Source: a bacterium SCSIO 12696
Lineage (GTDB): Bacteria; Pseudomonadota; Gammaproteobacteria; Pseudomonadales; Porticoccaceae
Reading direction: 5' to 3'
NCBI GenBank assembly: GCA_024397955.1
Contig: CP073744.1
Span: forward strand, 2,170,001-2,234,000
DNA: 64,000 nt
Positions 17,191 to 26,124 of the stretch are shown here, piece by piece. The notes below the pieces were generated by a model. It worked only from the letters and a program-made list of their open reading frames with translations, did no database searches and was not told the origin of the DNA. The position numbers were made by a program, and so were the translations under genes. The first letter of the stretch is position 1. Every line of letters starts with the position of its first letter.

Positions 17191-19341
17191 TTATCCTGAA
17201 AACTTTTCCAACAGCTCCAATTGCGCGCTGCGCGGTTCTTCTCCTTCCGCCGGTTGCTGCAGCAGGTACTCACCGTTAGCCTGCAGCTCCCAGCTGTGGG
17301 TGTTGTCATGCAGGTAGCAGTCCAGCTCATCGAGAATGCGTTTGCGCAGTTTTTTATTCTCCACTGGGAAAGCGATCTCCACCCGGTGTTTGAGGTTGCG
17401 CTCCATCATATCCGCACTGCCGCAGAACAGTTGCGGGCTGGCGTTTTCGAAGTAGTAGGTGCGGGTGTGTTCCAGAAAGCGGCCGATAATGGACACTACG
17501 CGAATATTGTCTGACAGGCCGGGAACGCCGGGGCGTAAGCAGCACATACCGCGCACCACCAAATCAATCTTCACGCCGGCCTGGCTGGCTTTGTAGAGTT
17601 CCTGAATGATGTTGCCTTCGGTCAGACTGTTCACTTTCATAATGATTCGAGCGGGCTTGCCCTCTTGGGCGGCACTGGCTTCGCCGCGAATCATGCGAGT
17701 AATTTTTTTGTGCAGGCTGAAGGGCGCGCTGAGCAAGCGCTGCAGGCCCTCAGCCTTACCCATACCAGTGAGCTGCTGGAAGATTTTGTGCACATCGCTG
17801 CCCAGTTCTTCGTCGCAGCTCAACAGGCTGTAATCGGTGTACACCCGGGCATTGCCCGCGTGGTAGTTGCCGGTTCCCAAATGCACGTAACGGCGCAACT
17901 TATGGCCTTCTCGGCGCACGATCAGCAAGGTTTTGGCGTGGGTTTTGTAGTTCACCACACCGTAGGTAATAACAGCTCCTGCGTCCTGCAGACGGCTGGC
18001 CAGTTGCAGATTTTCGGCTTCGTCAAAACGGGCGCGCAGCTCAATCACCACGGTGACTTCTTTGCCATTTCGAGCCGCTTCCACCAGTGCGTCAACAATC
18101 TCTGAGGTGGCACCGGTACGGTATAGAGTTTGTTTGATGGCGAGCACGTCTGGGTCACGGGCGGCTTCGCGCAGCAAATCAATAATTGGGCTAAACGACT
18201 GGAACGGGTGCAGCAGTAACACGTCGTCCTTGCGAACCGCGTCAAAAGTCGGGGTTTCCGGGTTGAGCAGTGCCTTGGGCAGTGCTGCCGATAATGGCGG
18301 GTATCTCAGGTCCGGGCGATCCACTTCTTTCATCAGCTGCATCATCCGGCCCAGGTTGACTGGCCCGTGTACCCGGTAGAGCTGATATTCGGTGAGGTTT
18401 ACCTGATCCAGCAGAAAGTCCACCAGCTCCTGAGGGCAGTCGTCGGTCACTTCCAGGCGCACAGCACTGCCAAAGCGGCGAGAGTGCAGTTCACCGCGCA
18501 GGGCACGGGCGATGTCTTCCACTTCGGTGGTGTTCAAGTCCAGGTCGGCGTCGCGAGTCAGGCGGAATTGATAGCAGCCTGTAGGGGTCATGCCGGGAAA
18601 CAACTCGCCGATATGGGCGTGCATCATCGATGACAGGTAAACAAAATTGTCGCCGCCGTCGCATAACTCACTGGGTACCTTAATCAACCGAGGTAGGGAG
18701 CGTGGTGCAGGCACAATGGCACGGTTCATTTCCCGGCCAAAGGCGTCGGTACCTTCAAGGGAAACAATAAAATTGAGGCTTTTGTTGGCCAGGCGTGGGA
18801 ATGGGTGCACTGGGTCCAGACCCAGTGGGCTCACTACTGGCTGAATCTGGGTGTGGAAGTAGTCTTCTACCCAGCTGGCGACCTGATCATTCCATTCGCA
18901 GCGCTTGAGAAAGCGGATGTTTTCCTTTTCCAGGGCCGGCATCAGGATGTCGTTGAGAATGCGATATTGCTTGTCAAAGCCGTCGTGGCACTGGCGACTC
19001 AGTTGTTTCAGTACTTCCTGAGGGTGGATGCCATCCAGGGCGACACTTTCACGGGAGTAGTTGATTTGCCGTTGTAGGCCCGCCAGGCGAATTTCAAAGA
19101 ATTCATCCATGTTACTGCTGAAAATCAGCAGGAACATCAACCGCTCCAACAGCGGGTATTCTTCGTTGAGCGCTTGCTCCAGTACCCGCAAATTGAACTG
19201 CATCAGGCTCAAGTGGCGGTTGATGTAGTAATCCGGGTTGGACAGGTTAATGTCACCGTTTGTTTCAGGGTGCAAAGGCACAACACTATCGGGCAGTTGT
19301 TCAGACATGGCTTTTTTCATGGCAAATTCGAGAGAATCCAT
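17191..19341 (-). CDS. ppk: Polyphosphate kinase 1
   Basis: The enzyme polymerises the gamma-phosphate of ATP into inorganic polyphosphate. The 716-residue protein has the four-domain PPK1 layout, from the N-terminal YYINRHLSLMQFNLRVLEQA to the two histidine motifs. The phosphorylated histidine is expected in NYKTHAKTLLI (H468) and the second conserved one in YVHLGTGNYH (H487). The start is uncertain: ATGs at 19341, 19320 and 19308 are all in frame and none has a strong ribosome site. It is convergent with ppx rather than in the ppk-ppx operon of enteric bacteria. Confidence 0.96.
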   Translation of the reverse strand: MDSLEFAMKKAMSEQLPDSVVPLHPETNGDINLSNPDYYINRHLSLMQFNLRVLEQALNEEYPLLERLMFLLIFSSNMDEFFEIRLAGLQRQINYSRESVALDGIHPQEVLKQLSRQCHDGFDKQYRILNDILMPALEKENIRFLKRCEWNDQVASWVEDYFHTQIQPVVSPLGLDPVHPFPRLANKSLNFIVSLEGTDAFGREMNRAIVPAPRSLPRLIKVPSELCDGGDNFVYLSSMMHAHIGELFPGMTPTGCYQFRLTRDADLDLNTTEVEDIARALRGELHSRRFGSAVRLEVTDDCPQELVDFLLDQVNLTEYQLYRVHGPVNLGRMMQLMKEVDRPDLRYPPLSAALPKALLNPETPTFDAVRKDDVLLLHPFQSFSPIIDLLREAARDPDVLAIKQTLYRTGATSEIVDALVEAARNGKEVTVVIELRARFDEAENLQLASRLQDAGAVITYGVVNYKTHAKTLLIVRREGHKLRRYVHLGTGNYHAGNARVYTDYSLLSCDEELGSDVHKIFQQLTGMGKAEGLQRLLSAPFSLHKKITRMIRGEASAAQEGKPARIIMKVNSLTEGNIIQELYKASQAGVKIDLVVRGMCCLRPGVPGLSDNIRVVSIIGRFLEHTRTYYFENASPQLFCGSADMMERNLKHRVEIAFPVENKKLRKRILDELDCYLHDNTHSWELQANGEYLLQQPAEGEEPRSAQLELLEKFSG

Positions 19342-19488
19342 CTTCTGTGATTTATGTGACAGATTTTAGACGGTTTTGTGTCAACAGGCACGATGACAGG
19401 ATTCGTAGCAAAGGGTATACAGACCAAACGGTTGAACCCACAGCCACTTTTTCGCTCTAAGGGCCACATTTCCACCGAGAACGACACA

Positions 19489-21648
19489 ATGTCTGCTAAA
19501 AAAATTCTGATCTTATTGGTAGTTGCCGCGGTGCTCTACCTCTACTTTTTCACCGGTTTGGGTGACTACATTACGCCGAGTTATTTCCAGCAACTCTACT
19601 CTGAGCAGCCGGTATTAACTGTAGCGATCTTCTTTGCAGCCTACATACTGCTCTGTTCTCTGCCAGTGGCAGCGCTACTGACGGTGATGGGCGGCATGGT
19701 ATTTGGTGCTACTACCGGAACACTGGTGGTTTCATTTGCCAGCACTATGGGTGCGACGGTGGCGTTTCTGGTGGCTCGCGGCTTGCTGGGTGACTGGGTG
19801 CAAAGCCGCTTTGGCAGCTATCTGGAAACCGTTAACCGCGGTGTGGAAAAAGACGGTGCCTTTTACCTGTTTAGCCTGCGCTTGATTCCAGCGGTGCCAT
19901 TCTCGGTGATTAACCCGGTAATGGGCCTGACCAAAATGAAGCCGTTTACCTTTTACTGGGTGAGCCAACTGGGCATGTTGCCCGGCACCTTTGTGTATGT
20001 GAATGCCGGTGCTCAGCTCGGCGCGGTGGATGAATTCTCCGTTGCTGGCGTGCTGACGCCAGGCCTGATTGCCTCGTTTGTGCTGCTGGCGATTCTGCCC
20101 TTTATTGCCCGCGCCATCGTCGGTTCAGTACAAAAAGCCAAAGTATACAAAGGCTATAAAAAGCCTAAGAGCTTCGACACCAATATGGCAGTCATTGGCG
20201 GCGGTAGCGCAGGCTTGGTCAGTTCTTATATTGCGGCAGCCGTAAAAGCCAAAGTGACTTTGATCGAGCGCCACAAGATGGGGGGCGACTGCCTGAATAC
20301 CGGTTGCGTACCCAGTAAGGCATTAATTCGCTCTGCCAAAATTGTCAAAGAAGTGCGCAATGCGGAGCACTACGGTGTGTCTGCGGGCGAGCCAAAAGTG
20401 GACTTTGCCAAAGTGATGGAGCGGGTTGGCCAGGTGGTGAAAGACATCGAGCCCCACGACTCCATCGAGCGCTACACCGGCCTGGGTGTGGACTGTGTAA
20501 CCGGCGACGCCAAAATCATTTCCCCTTGGGAAGTGCAGGTGGGCGACCAGGTAATCACCACCAAAAACATCGTTATTGCCAGTGGCGCACGCCCCTTTGT
20601 GCCCCCGATTCCCGGCATTGACCAAGTGGACTATCTCACCTCCGACAACCTGTGGGACTTGCGCGAATTGCCAGAGCGCCTATTAGTATTGGGCGGCGGC
20701 CCGATTGGCTGTGAATTGGCGCAATCCTTCCAACGCCTGGGTGCAAAAGTCACGCAAGTGGATATGGCGCCGCGCCTGATGCCCCGTGAAGACGAAGACG
20801 TTTCCCAGTTTGTGATGGAGAAATTTACTTCCGAAGGCATCGACGTACGTGTCAATCACAAAACCGTGGCCTTCGAAGTCCGCGACGGTGAGAGTGTGGC
20901 CATTCTGGAGTCCGGCGATGACAAAGTGGAAGTCACCTTCGACAAAGTACTGGTTGCTGTGGGCCGCAAAGCCAATGTGACCGATATGGGCCTGGAAGAA
21001 TTGAACATCGACACTCTGCCTCAGGGCACCGTGGCGGTGGACGATTACCTGCGCACCCGCTACCCCAATATCTACGCCTGTGGTGACGTGGCCGGCCCTT
21101 ATCAGTTTACTCACACCGCTGCCCACCAAGCTTGGTACGCGGCTGTAAACGCGCTGTTCTCTGGCCTGAAAAGCTACAAAGTGGATTACTCGGTAATCCC
21201 TTGGGCTACTTTTGTGGATCCCGAAGTGGCTCGCGTTGGTCTTAGCGAAGCAGAGGCTAAGGAGAAGGGTATCGAATACGAAGTGACCAAATACGGTATT
21301 GATGATCTGGACCGCGCCATCGCCGACGGCGAAGCCCAGGGCTTTGTCAAAGTGCTCACGCCTCCGGGCAAAGATAAAATACTGGGTGCCACCATTGTGG
21401 GTTATCACGCCAGTGACTTGATTACCGAATTTGTTACCGGCATGAAGCGTAATATCGGCCTCAACAAGATATTGGGCACCATCCATATCTACCCCACCGT
21501 GAGCGAGGCCAATAAGTACGCTGCTGGTGAGTGGAAACGCGCCAATGCGCCAGAGAAAGCTCTGCAATGGTTGTTCAAATTCCACAACTGGCGTCGCGGT
21601 GCTTCCAGCGCAGATGCACCACAACAGGTAGCTACTGCGAAAGAGTAA
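19489..21648 (+). CDS. VTT membrane domain fused to FAD-dependent disulfide oxidoreductase
   Basis: A 719-residue two-part protein. Residues 1-225 are a polytopic VTT/TVP38 (SNARE-associated) domain with the family's FSLRLIPAVPFSVINPVMG signature and several membrane helices. Residues 230-719 are a complete pyridine nucleotide-disulfide oxidoreductase. It has an FAD motif (GGGSAG, 237-242), a redox pair in GGDCLNTGCVPSK (Cys268 and Cys273), an NAD(P) motif (LGGGPIGCELAQ), a second FAD motif (YACGDVAGP) and a C-terminal dimerisation domain (HIYPTVSEANKYA). It resembles mercuric reductase, without a heavy-metal-associated domain or C-terminal Cys pair. The substrate is unknown. I chose the ATG at 19489; upstream in-frame codons run into the ppk promoter region. 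An ArsM-like gene follows. Confidence 0.9.
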   Translation: MSAKKILILLVVAAVLYLYFFTGLGDYITPSYFQQLYSEQPVLTVAIFFAAYILLCSLPVAALLTVMGGMVFGATTGTLVVSFASTMGATVAFLVARGLLGDWVQSRFGSYLETVNRGVEKDGAFYLFSLRLIPAVPFSVINPVMGLTKMKPFTFYWVSQLGMLPGTFVYVNAGAQLGAVDEFSVAGVLTPGLIASFVLLAILPFIARAIVGSVQKAKVYKGYKKPKSFDTNMAVIGGGSAGLVSSYIAAAVKAKVTLIERHKMGGDCLNTGCVPSKALIRSAKIVKEVRNAEHYGVSAGEPKVDFAKVMERVGQVVKDIEPHDSIERYTGLGVDCVTGDAKIISPWEVQVGDQVITTKNIVIASGARPFVPPIPGIDQVDYLTSDNLWDLRELPERLLVLGGGPIGCELAQSFQRLGAKVTQVDMAPRLMPREDEDVSQFVMEKFTSEGIDVRVNHKTVAFEVRDGESVAILESGDDKVEVTFDKVLVAVGRKANVTDMGLEELNIDTLPQGTVAVDDYLRTRYPNIYACGDVAGPYQFTHTAAHQAWYAAVNALFSGLKSYKVDYSVIPWATFVDPEVARVGLSEAEAKEKGIEYEVTKYGIDDLDRAIADGEAQGFVKVLTPPGKDKILGATIVGYHASDLITEFVTGMKRNIGLNKILGTIHIYPTVSEANKYAAGEWKRANAPEKALQWLFKFHNWRRGASSADAPQQVATAKE

Positions 21649-21737
21649 TCTGCTGACTCAAGATCGACGAAGGGCGCGCTACAAAGTAAAGTAGTCGCCC
21701 TTCTTTCGTCTAACGCCCACCCGCAAATGGAAACAAC

Positions 21738-22817
21738 ATGAGCGCCCACGACTCTTCTGAAGAAAACGTTAAAGACTCCGTCAAAGACTATTACGGCAAA
21801 GAACTGCAAGGCTCTGCCGATTTAAAAACCGACGCCTGCTGCACCGTTGGCAGTTTGCCTCAACACCTCAAGGACATTATGTCCCGCATTCATCCGGAAG
21901 TGAGCGGTCGTTACTACGGCTGCGGTTTGGTGGCGCCGGATTTGCTCAACGGTATGCGCATTCTCGATTTGGGCAGCGGCTCCGGTCAGGATGTGTATGT
22001 GCTGTCCGCGATGGTGGGCAGCAACGGCTCTGTGGTCGGTGTGGATATGACCGACGAGCAACTGGCGGTGGCCAACGCTCATATCGATTACCACCGCAAT
22101 GAGTTTGGTTACTGCCAGGCCAACGTGGAATTCAAGAAAGGCTATATCGAAAAACTGGATGAGCTGGGTCTGGAAGACGAGAGCTTTGACATTATTGTGT
22201 CCAACTGTGTGATTAACCTGTCGCCGGATAAACAAGCGGTATTGGAACAGGCCCACCGCCTGCTCAAGCCAGGTGGTGAGCTGTACTTCTCCGACGTGTA
22301 CGCCGACCGTCGTGTACCTGCGGAGCTGGTAAACGATCCTGTGTTGTACGGAGAATGTTTAAGCGGCGCTCTATATTGGAATGACTTTGTTAACTTGGCC
22401 AAGCGTGCCGGTTTTGCCGACCCTCGATTGGTGGAAGATCGCCCTCTGGGTATCGACAACGACGACGTCAAAGCCAAAATCGGCCATATCGGTTTTTACT
22501 CCGCCACTTACCGTTTATGGAAGCTGGATTCCCTGGAGCCCGCCTGCGAAGACTACGGCCAGGCGGTAATCTACAAAGGCACCATCCCCAACTGCGAGCG
22601 TGAATTTACCCTGGATAAAGGTCATGTCATCACGGCTGGCAAGGTATTCCCTGTCTGCGGTAATACCTGGAATATGCTGGCGCAAACCCGGTTTGCGGAA
22701 CACTTTGAATTTGTCGGCAACTTCGATACCCACTATGGGATCTTTGAAGGTTGTGGGTCGTCGTTGCCCTACGATACGGAAGTGTCTGAAGGCTCTGCTG
22801 GTGGTAGTTGTTGTTAA
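21738..22817 (+). CDS. ArsM-like arsenite methyltransferase
   Basis: A 359-residue SAM-dependent methyltransferase. It has motif I as ILDLGSGSGQDVY and the arsenite-methyltransferase block SNCVINLSPDK. Cysteines expected to bind As(III) are present: Cys34/Cys35 (KTDACCTVG), Cys157 (SNCVINL) and Cys207 (YGECLSGALYW). The C-terminal third is an extra domain ending in Gly-Ser-Cys-Cys, also typical of the long ArsM forms. It would methylate arsenite in the cytoplasm. It lies 89 bp downstream of the oxidoreductase fusion. No arsR, arsB or arsC is nearby, so a role in arsenosugar-type or other metalloid metabolism remains open. Confidence 0.85.
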   Translation: MSAHDSSEENVKDSVKDYYGKELQGSADLKTDACCTVGSLPQHLKDIMSRIHPEVSGRYYGCGLVAPDLLNGMRILDLGSGSGQDVYVLSAMVGSNGSVVGVDMTDEQLAVANAHIDYHRNEFGYCQANVEFKKGYIEKLDELGLEDESFDIIVSNCVINLSPDKQAVLEQAHRLLKPGGELYFSDVYADRRVPAELVNDPVLYGECLSGALYWNDFVNLAKRAGFADPRLVEDRPLGIDNDDVKAKIGHIGFYSATYRLWKLDSLEPACEDYGQAVIYKGTIPNCEREFTLDKGHVITAGKVFPVCGNTWNMLAQTRFAEHFEFVGNFDTHYGIFEGCGSSLPYDTEVSEGSAGGSCC

Positions 22818-22840
22818 GTCAACTTAGTCCCGGAGCCGTA

Positions 22841-22924
22841 TATTGGCTTTCAGGGCACGCAGCAAATACATCCATGTATGCTCGTCGTCAGCATCCCTGC
22901 TGACGGCGGCCCTGAAAGCCAATA
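22841..22924. repeat. 84-bp palindromic intergenic element
   Basis: A perfect 16-bp inverted repeat (TATTGGCTTTCAGGGC at 22841-22856 and its complement at 22909-22924) encloses two smaller palindromes (TACATCCATGTA; CGTCAGCATCCCTGCTGACG). RNA from either strand would fold into a branched hairpin. No second copy is in the window. Confidence 0.75.
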
Positions 22925-22972
22925 CACAACTCCTGCCGGTATACACCCATCTCTGATGAGAAGATTTGGTGT

Positions 22973-23062
22973 GGGGTGCGCTTTCCCTGACCGTATGCGG
23001 CAAGGAAGCCGCATCCGAGCGTGCAGGGACGCATTCACAGCGTGTCAGGGAAAGTGCGCCCC
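22973..23062. repeat. 90-bp palindromic intergenic element
   Basis: A 19-bp inverted repeat with two mismatches runs from GGGGTGCGCTTTCCCTGAC (22973-22991) to GTCAGGGAAAGTGCGCCCC (23044-23062). It lies 48 bp after the previous palindrome. The loop contains a further short inverted pair (ATGCGGC and GCCGCAT). Confidence 0.7.
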
Positions 23063-23157
23063 ATGGCGAATCGCCACCCAAACCTGCAAGGTCATCTTGT
23101 TTTATACGCTCGTTTAGAGTTAGCTTAAGTCCTCTATTCAACTCGGCGTAATTTCCT

Positions 23158-24369
23158 TTGGGCCAAAAAACTCAACATTACGATATCGCCATCGCTGGAG
23201 CCGGTATGGTCGGGTCCACCTTGGCTTTGTTACTGCGTCAGGCAAATCCGGATTGGCGCATTCTGGTGGTGGAACCCCACCCGCAACAAACCAGTGGCGA
23301 CTACAGCCCCAGTTTTGACGATCGCTCCACGGCGCTTTCCTGGCGTACACGAGAAGTGTTTGAAGGGTTGGAGTTGTGGCAGCAATTGGAACAGCGCGCC
23401 GCCGCTATTGAGCAGATTCAAGTGAGCGACCGGGGGCATATTGCCTCCACCCAGCTCAGTGCTCAAGAGCAGGGCATGACCGCTTATGGTTATGTGGTGG
23501 AAAACCGCTGGCTGGGTCAGGTATTGCAACAGCAGCTTGCCAACAGAGATATTGAACTGGCGGCACCGGCCACCATTGAGCAGGTGTCAATGACGCCCAG
23601 TGGTGCCGAAATATCTCTTAGCAACGGTGATGTCCCTATCTCTTGTGAGTTACTGATCATTGCCGATGGTGCCCGCTCCACTACCCGCAAATTGTTGGGC
23701 ATTGGCATAGATGTGCAGGACTACGGCCAGATGGGCCTGATCGCCAATATCGCTTTGGCCCAACCCCACAACGGTGTCGCTTACGAACGCTTTACTGCCA
23801 ATGGGCCGATGGCGCTTTTGCCTTTACCTGACAGCGCCGATGGCCAACATCGCAGCGCACTGGTGTGGACGCTACCGCCGGATCAAGCCGAGCATTTAAG
23901 TCAGTGTGATGAAGCCAAGTTTTTGGCCCAGCTGCAACAAGTGTTTGGTTACCGCCAGGGGCAATTGTTGGCAGCCGGTGAGCGCCAGCTCTATCCACTG
24001 AAGTTGATGGAAACCCGCGAGCAGGTGCGTCGCAATCTGGTGGTGGTGGGCAATGCCGCTCACAGTTTGCACCCGGTAGCGGGGCAGGGTTTTAACTTGG
24101 CGATAAGGGATATTGCGACGTTGGTTGAAGTGTTAGCAGAGGGCGCCAGCGACGGCTGCCGTTTGGGTGATTTAACTCTGCTGCAACAGTATCAACGGGA
24201 TCGTGAAGCCGACCAGCAGCGCACTGTCGCCGTCAGCCATTGGTTGCCAAAGCTATTTGCTATTGATAGCCCAGCTGCTGCTTTGGCTCGCGGAGCTGGT
24301 CTGTTTGCTATGGATATGGTGCCGTCACTGCGGGGGCAGTTTGCTCGTTATGGAATGGGGGTGGAATAA
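23158..24369 (+). CDS. ubiH: UbiH-type ubiquinone biosynthesis FAD hydroxylase
   Basis: A class A flavoprotein monooxygenase of the UbiH/UbiF/Coq6 family, 403 residues. Motifs are the N-terminal GAGMVGSTLALLL dinucleotide fold, the UbiH-typical FDDRSTALS, a DG motif (LLIIADGARSTTRK) and the C-terminal FAD motif VGNAAHSLHPVAGQGFNLAIRD, seen in two adjacent pieces. It would hydroxylate the ring of the ubiquinone precursor. The start seems to be a TTG at 23158, as no ATG or GTG fits. It overlaps the next gene by one base (TAATG), so the two are translationally coupled. Confidence 0.9.
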   Translation: MGQKTQHYDIAIAGAGMVGSTLALLLRQANPDWRILVVEPHPQQTSGDYSPSFDDRSTALSWRTREVFEGLELWQQLEQRAAAIEQIQVSDRGHIASTQLSAQEQGMTAYGYVVENRWLGQVLQQQLANRDIELAAPATIEQVSMTPSGAEISLSNGDVPISCELLIIADGARSTTRKLLGIGIDVQDYGQMGLIANIALAQPHNGVAYERFTANGPMALLPLPDSADGQHRSALVWTLPPDQAEHLSQCDEAKFLAQLQQVFGYRQGQLLAAGERQLYPLKLMETREQVRRNLVVVGNAAHSLHPVAGQGFNLAIRDIATLVEVLAEGASDGCRLGDLTLLQQYQRDREADQQRTVAVSHWLPKLFAIDSPAAALARGAGLFAMDMVPSLRGQFARYGMGVE

Positions 24370-25556
24370 TGACTGGTCAATACGATTTAGTGGTAGCCGG
24401 TGGCGGTCTGGTGGGGTCGGCGTTTGCCGCTTTGCTGGCGGATCGCTGCCCGGAGTTGTCCATTGCCGTGGTGGAGTCACGGCTTTTTGATGGTTACTAC
24501 GACGGTGATCAATTTGATCCACGAGTGGTAGCGCTCACTGACACTTCCCGACAGCTGCTGGAGCAAATTGGTGTTTGGTCAGCCATCGCGTCGAGGCGAA
24601 TCGCCCCCTACACCCATATGTCCGTATGGGATGCGGATGGCACCGGCTTTATTGAATTCGACAGCCGCGATGTGGGTGCCCCCAGCCTGGGCCATATTGT
24701 GGAGAACTCCAATATCGTCGGTGCCCTGCAACAGCGCATCGAACAGTTGGCCAATATCGAATGGATTTGCCCCGCCAAAGTGGCACAGGTGGAGCGAAGC
24801 AACGAGCAAGTCCATGTAGAGCTGGATAACGGCGAACGTTTGAACACGCCCTTGCTGGTAGCAGCAGATGGTGCGCTTTCCAGTGTGCGCGATCTGTGTG
24901 ACTTTCAGCTGGATGATACGCCCTACGGCCACAGCGCCATTGTTGCCACCATTCACTGCCAGCAGCCTCATCAAAATACCGCCCGTCAGTGGTTCGCCAG
25001 TGATGGGCCATTGGCATTCTTGCCGCTGCCGGAAAAGCACGCGGTTTCTTTTGTGTGGTCCCAGCGGGAGAAGAAAGCTGAGCAGTTAATGGCGCTTTCG
25101 AGCGAAGAATTTTGCACCCAGCTGATTCGTGCCAGCAGTGCCTGTTTGGGTGCGGTGGAATCGGTGTCAAAGCGCTTCTGCTTCCCCCTTCATCAACGCC
25201 ACGCCAGCGACTATGTACAACCAGGCATCGCCCTGTTGGGTGATGCGGCACACACCATTCACCCCTTGGCCGGACAGGGGGTTAACCTGGGTTTTAAAGA
25301 TGTGATTTCCCTAGTGGATGAATTGCGGCGGGCCAGCCAGCGTGGTTTGCCCTTGGGCGATCTGTCGGTACTAAGCCGCTATCAGCGCCAGCGCAAGCCG
25401 GACAATTTGGCCACCATGTTGGCGATGAAAGGGTTTAAAGAATTGTTTGCCAGTGACAACCTTGGGGTGCGCTTGCTTCGCAACGAAGGCATGTCGCTGG
25501 TTAATCGCATGGGTTTGGTGAAAAAGCAATTGGTGCGGCAGGCTATGGGCTTATAG
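24369..25556 (+). CDS. ubiI: UbiI/VisC-type FAD hydroxylase of ubiquinone synthesis
   Basis: A 395-residue paralogue of the preceding gene. It has AGGGLVGSAFAALLAD at the N-terminus, FDPRVVALT in place of the UbiH motif, a DG motif (LLVAADGALSSVRD) and GDAAHTIHPLAGQGVNLGFKD in two pieces for FAD. The second hydroxylase in such ubiH-ubiI pairs is normally the C5 hydroxylase. UbiF or Coq7-type alternatives cannot be excluded by eye, so the symbol is less sure than the family. Confidence 0.85.
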   Translation: MTGQYDLVVAGGGLVGSAFAALLADRCPELSIAVVESRLFDGYYDGDQFDPRVVALTDTSRQLLEQIGVWSAIASRRIAPYTHMSVWDADGTGFIEFDSRDVGAPSLGHIVENSNIVGALQQRIEQLANIEWICPAKVAQVERSNEQVHVELDNGERLNTPLLVAADGALSSVRDLCDFQLDDTPYGHSAIVATIHCQQPHQNTARQWFASDGPLAFLPLPEKHAVSFVWSQREKKAEQLMALSSEEFCTQLIRASSACLGAVESVSKRFCFPLHQRHASDYVQPGIALLGDAAHTIHPLAGQGVNLGFKDVISLVDELRRASQRGLPLGDLSVLSRYQRQRKPDNLATMLAMKGFKELFASDNLGVRLLRNEGMSLVNRMGLVKKQLVRQAMGL

Positions 25557-25660
25557 GTTTGAATAATTAGGTTTGTTTTTTGTAAATCTGCTTCTAAGTG
25601 GCAAATGAGTCTTGCTAGGCTGGAGATTCAGGGTAAATTGGCAACAAAGGACAGCTAACC

Positions 25661-26113
25661 ATGATTCACGAAGAAATTCCCAAGGAACATCCGGATCCGT
25701 TTCTTGAAAAGCTCCATCGCGCTATTCGGCTGGCGGTGAAAATTCTCGCAGTTCTGATGGTAGTGGTGATCTTCTGGAGTATTTTGGATGTGATTTATGT
25801 GCTGTACCGGCAGCTGATGTTGCCGCCCAAATTCCTGTTGGACGTTGGCGATATTCTGCAGGTGTTTGGTGCTTTTATGGTGGTGTTGATCGCTATTGAA
25901 ATTTTTATCAATATTCGACTCTACCTTGGTACAGAGGTATTCCCAGTTCAATTGGTGTTGGCGACTGCGCTGATGGCGATTGCCCGTAAAGTGATTGTGC
26001 TCGACTTGGATATTGTTACCTCAGAACAAATACTGGGCATTGCTCTGGTGACTTTGGCATTGGGTATTTCTTACTGGCTGGTTTCGAAAAAGATAAAAGC
26101 CGAACGGGCGTAA
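25661..26113 (+). CDS. PsiE-like membrane protein
   Basis: A 150-residue membrane protein of the phosphate-starvation-inducible PsiE family. It has a cytoplasmic N-terminus, four hydrophobic segments (for example ILAVLMVVVIFWSILDVIYV and VFGAFMVVLIAIEIFI) and the family motif of charged residues between helices (INIRLYLGTEVFPVQ, AIARKVIVLD). Function is unknown. The start at 25661 is an ATG about 25 bp after an AAAGGA stretch. It stands alone and converges with the aminotransferase gene. Confidence 0.82.
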   Translation: MIHEEIPKEHPDPFLEKLHRAIRLAVKILAVLMVVVIFWSILDVIYVLYRQLMLPPKFLLDVGDILQVFGAFMVVLIAIEIFINIRLYLGTEVFPVQLVLATALMAIARKVIVLDLDIVTSEQILGIALVTLALGISYWLVSKKIKAERA

Positions 26114-26124
26114 GGTCAAAAGCC

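Larger units (their letters stand above)
22818..23157. other. 340-bp non-coding gap with two large inverted repeats
   Basis: No gene is supported here. The gap between the methyltransferase and ubiH is occupied mostly by two palindromic units listed separately. The remaining 90 bp before ubiH should hold its promoter, but I see no clear -35/-10 pair. Confidence 0.55.

Noticed and set aside
19378..19488. A 37-residue N-terminal extension of the VTT-oxidoreductase protein
   Set aside because: The extension is polar, precedes the natural membrane helix start, and has no ribosome site; it lies where the divergent ppk promoter should be.
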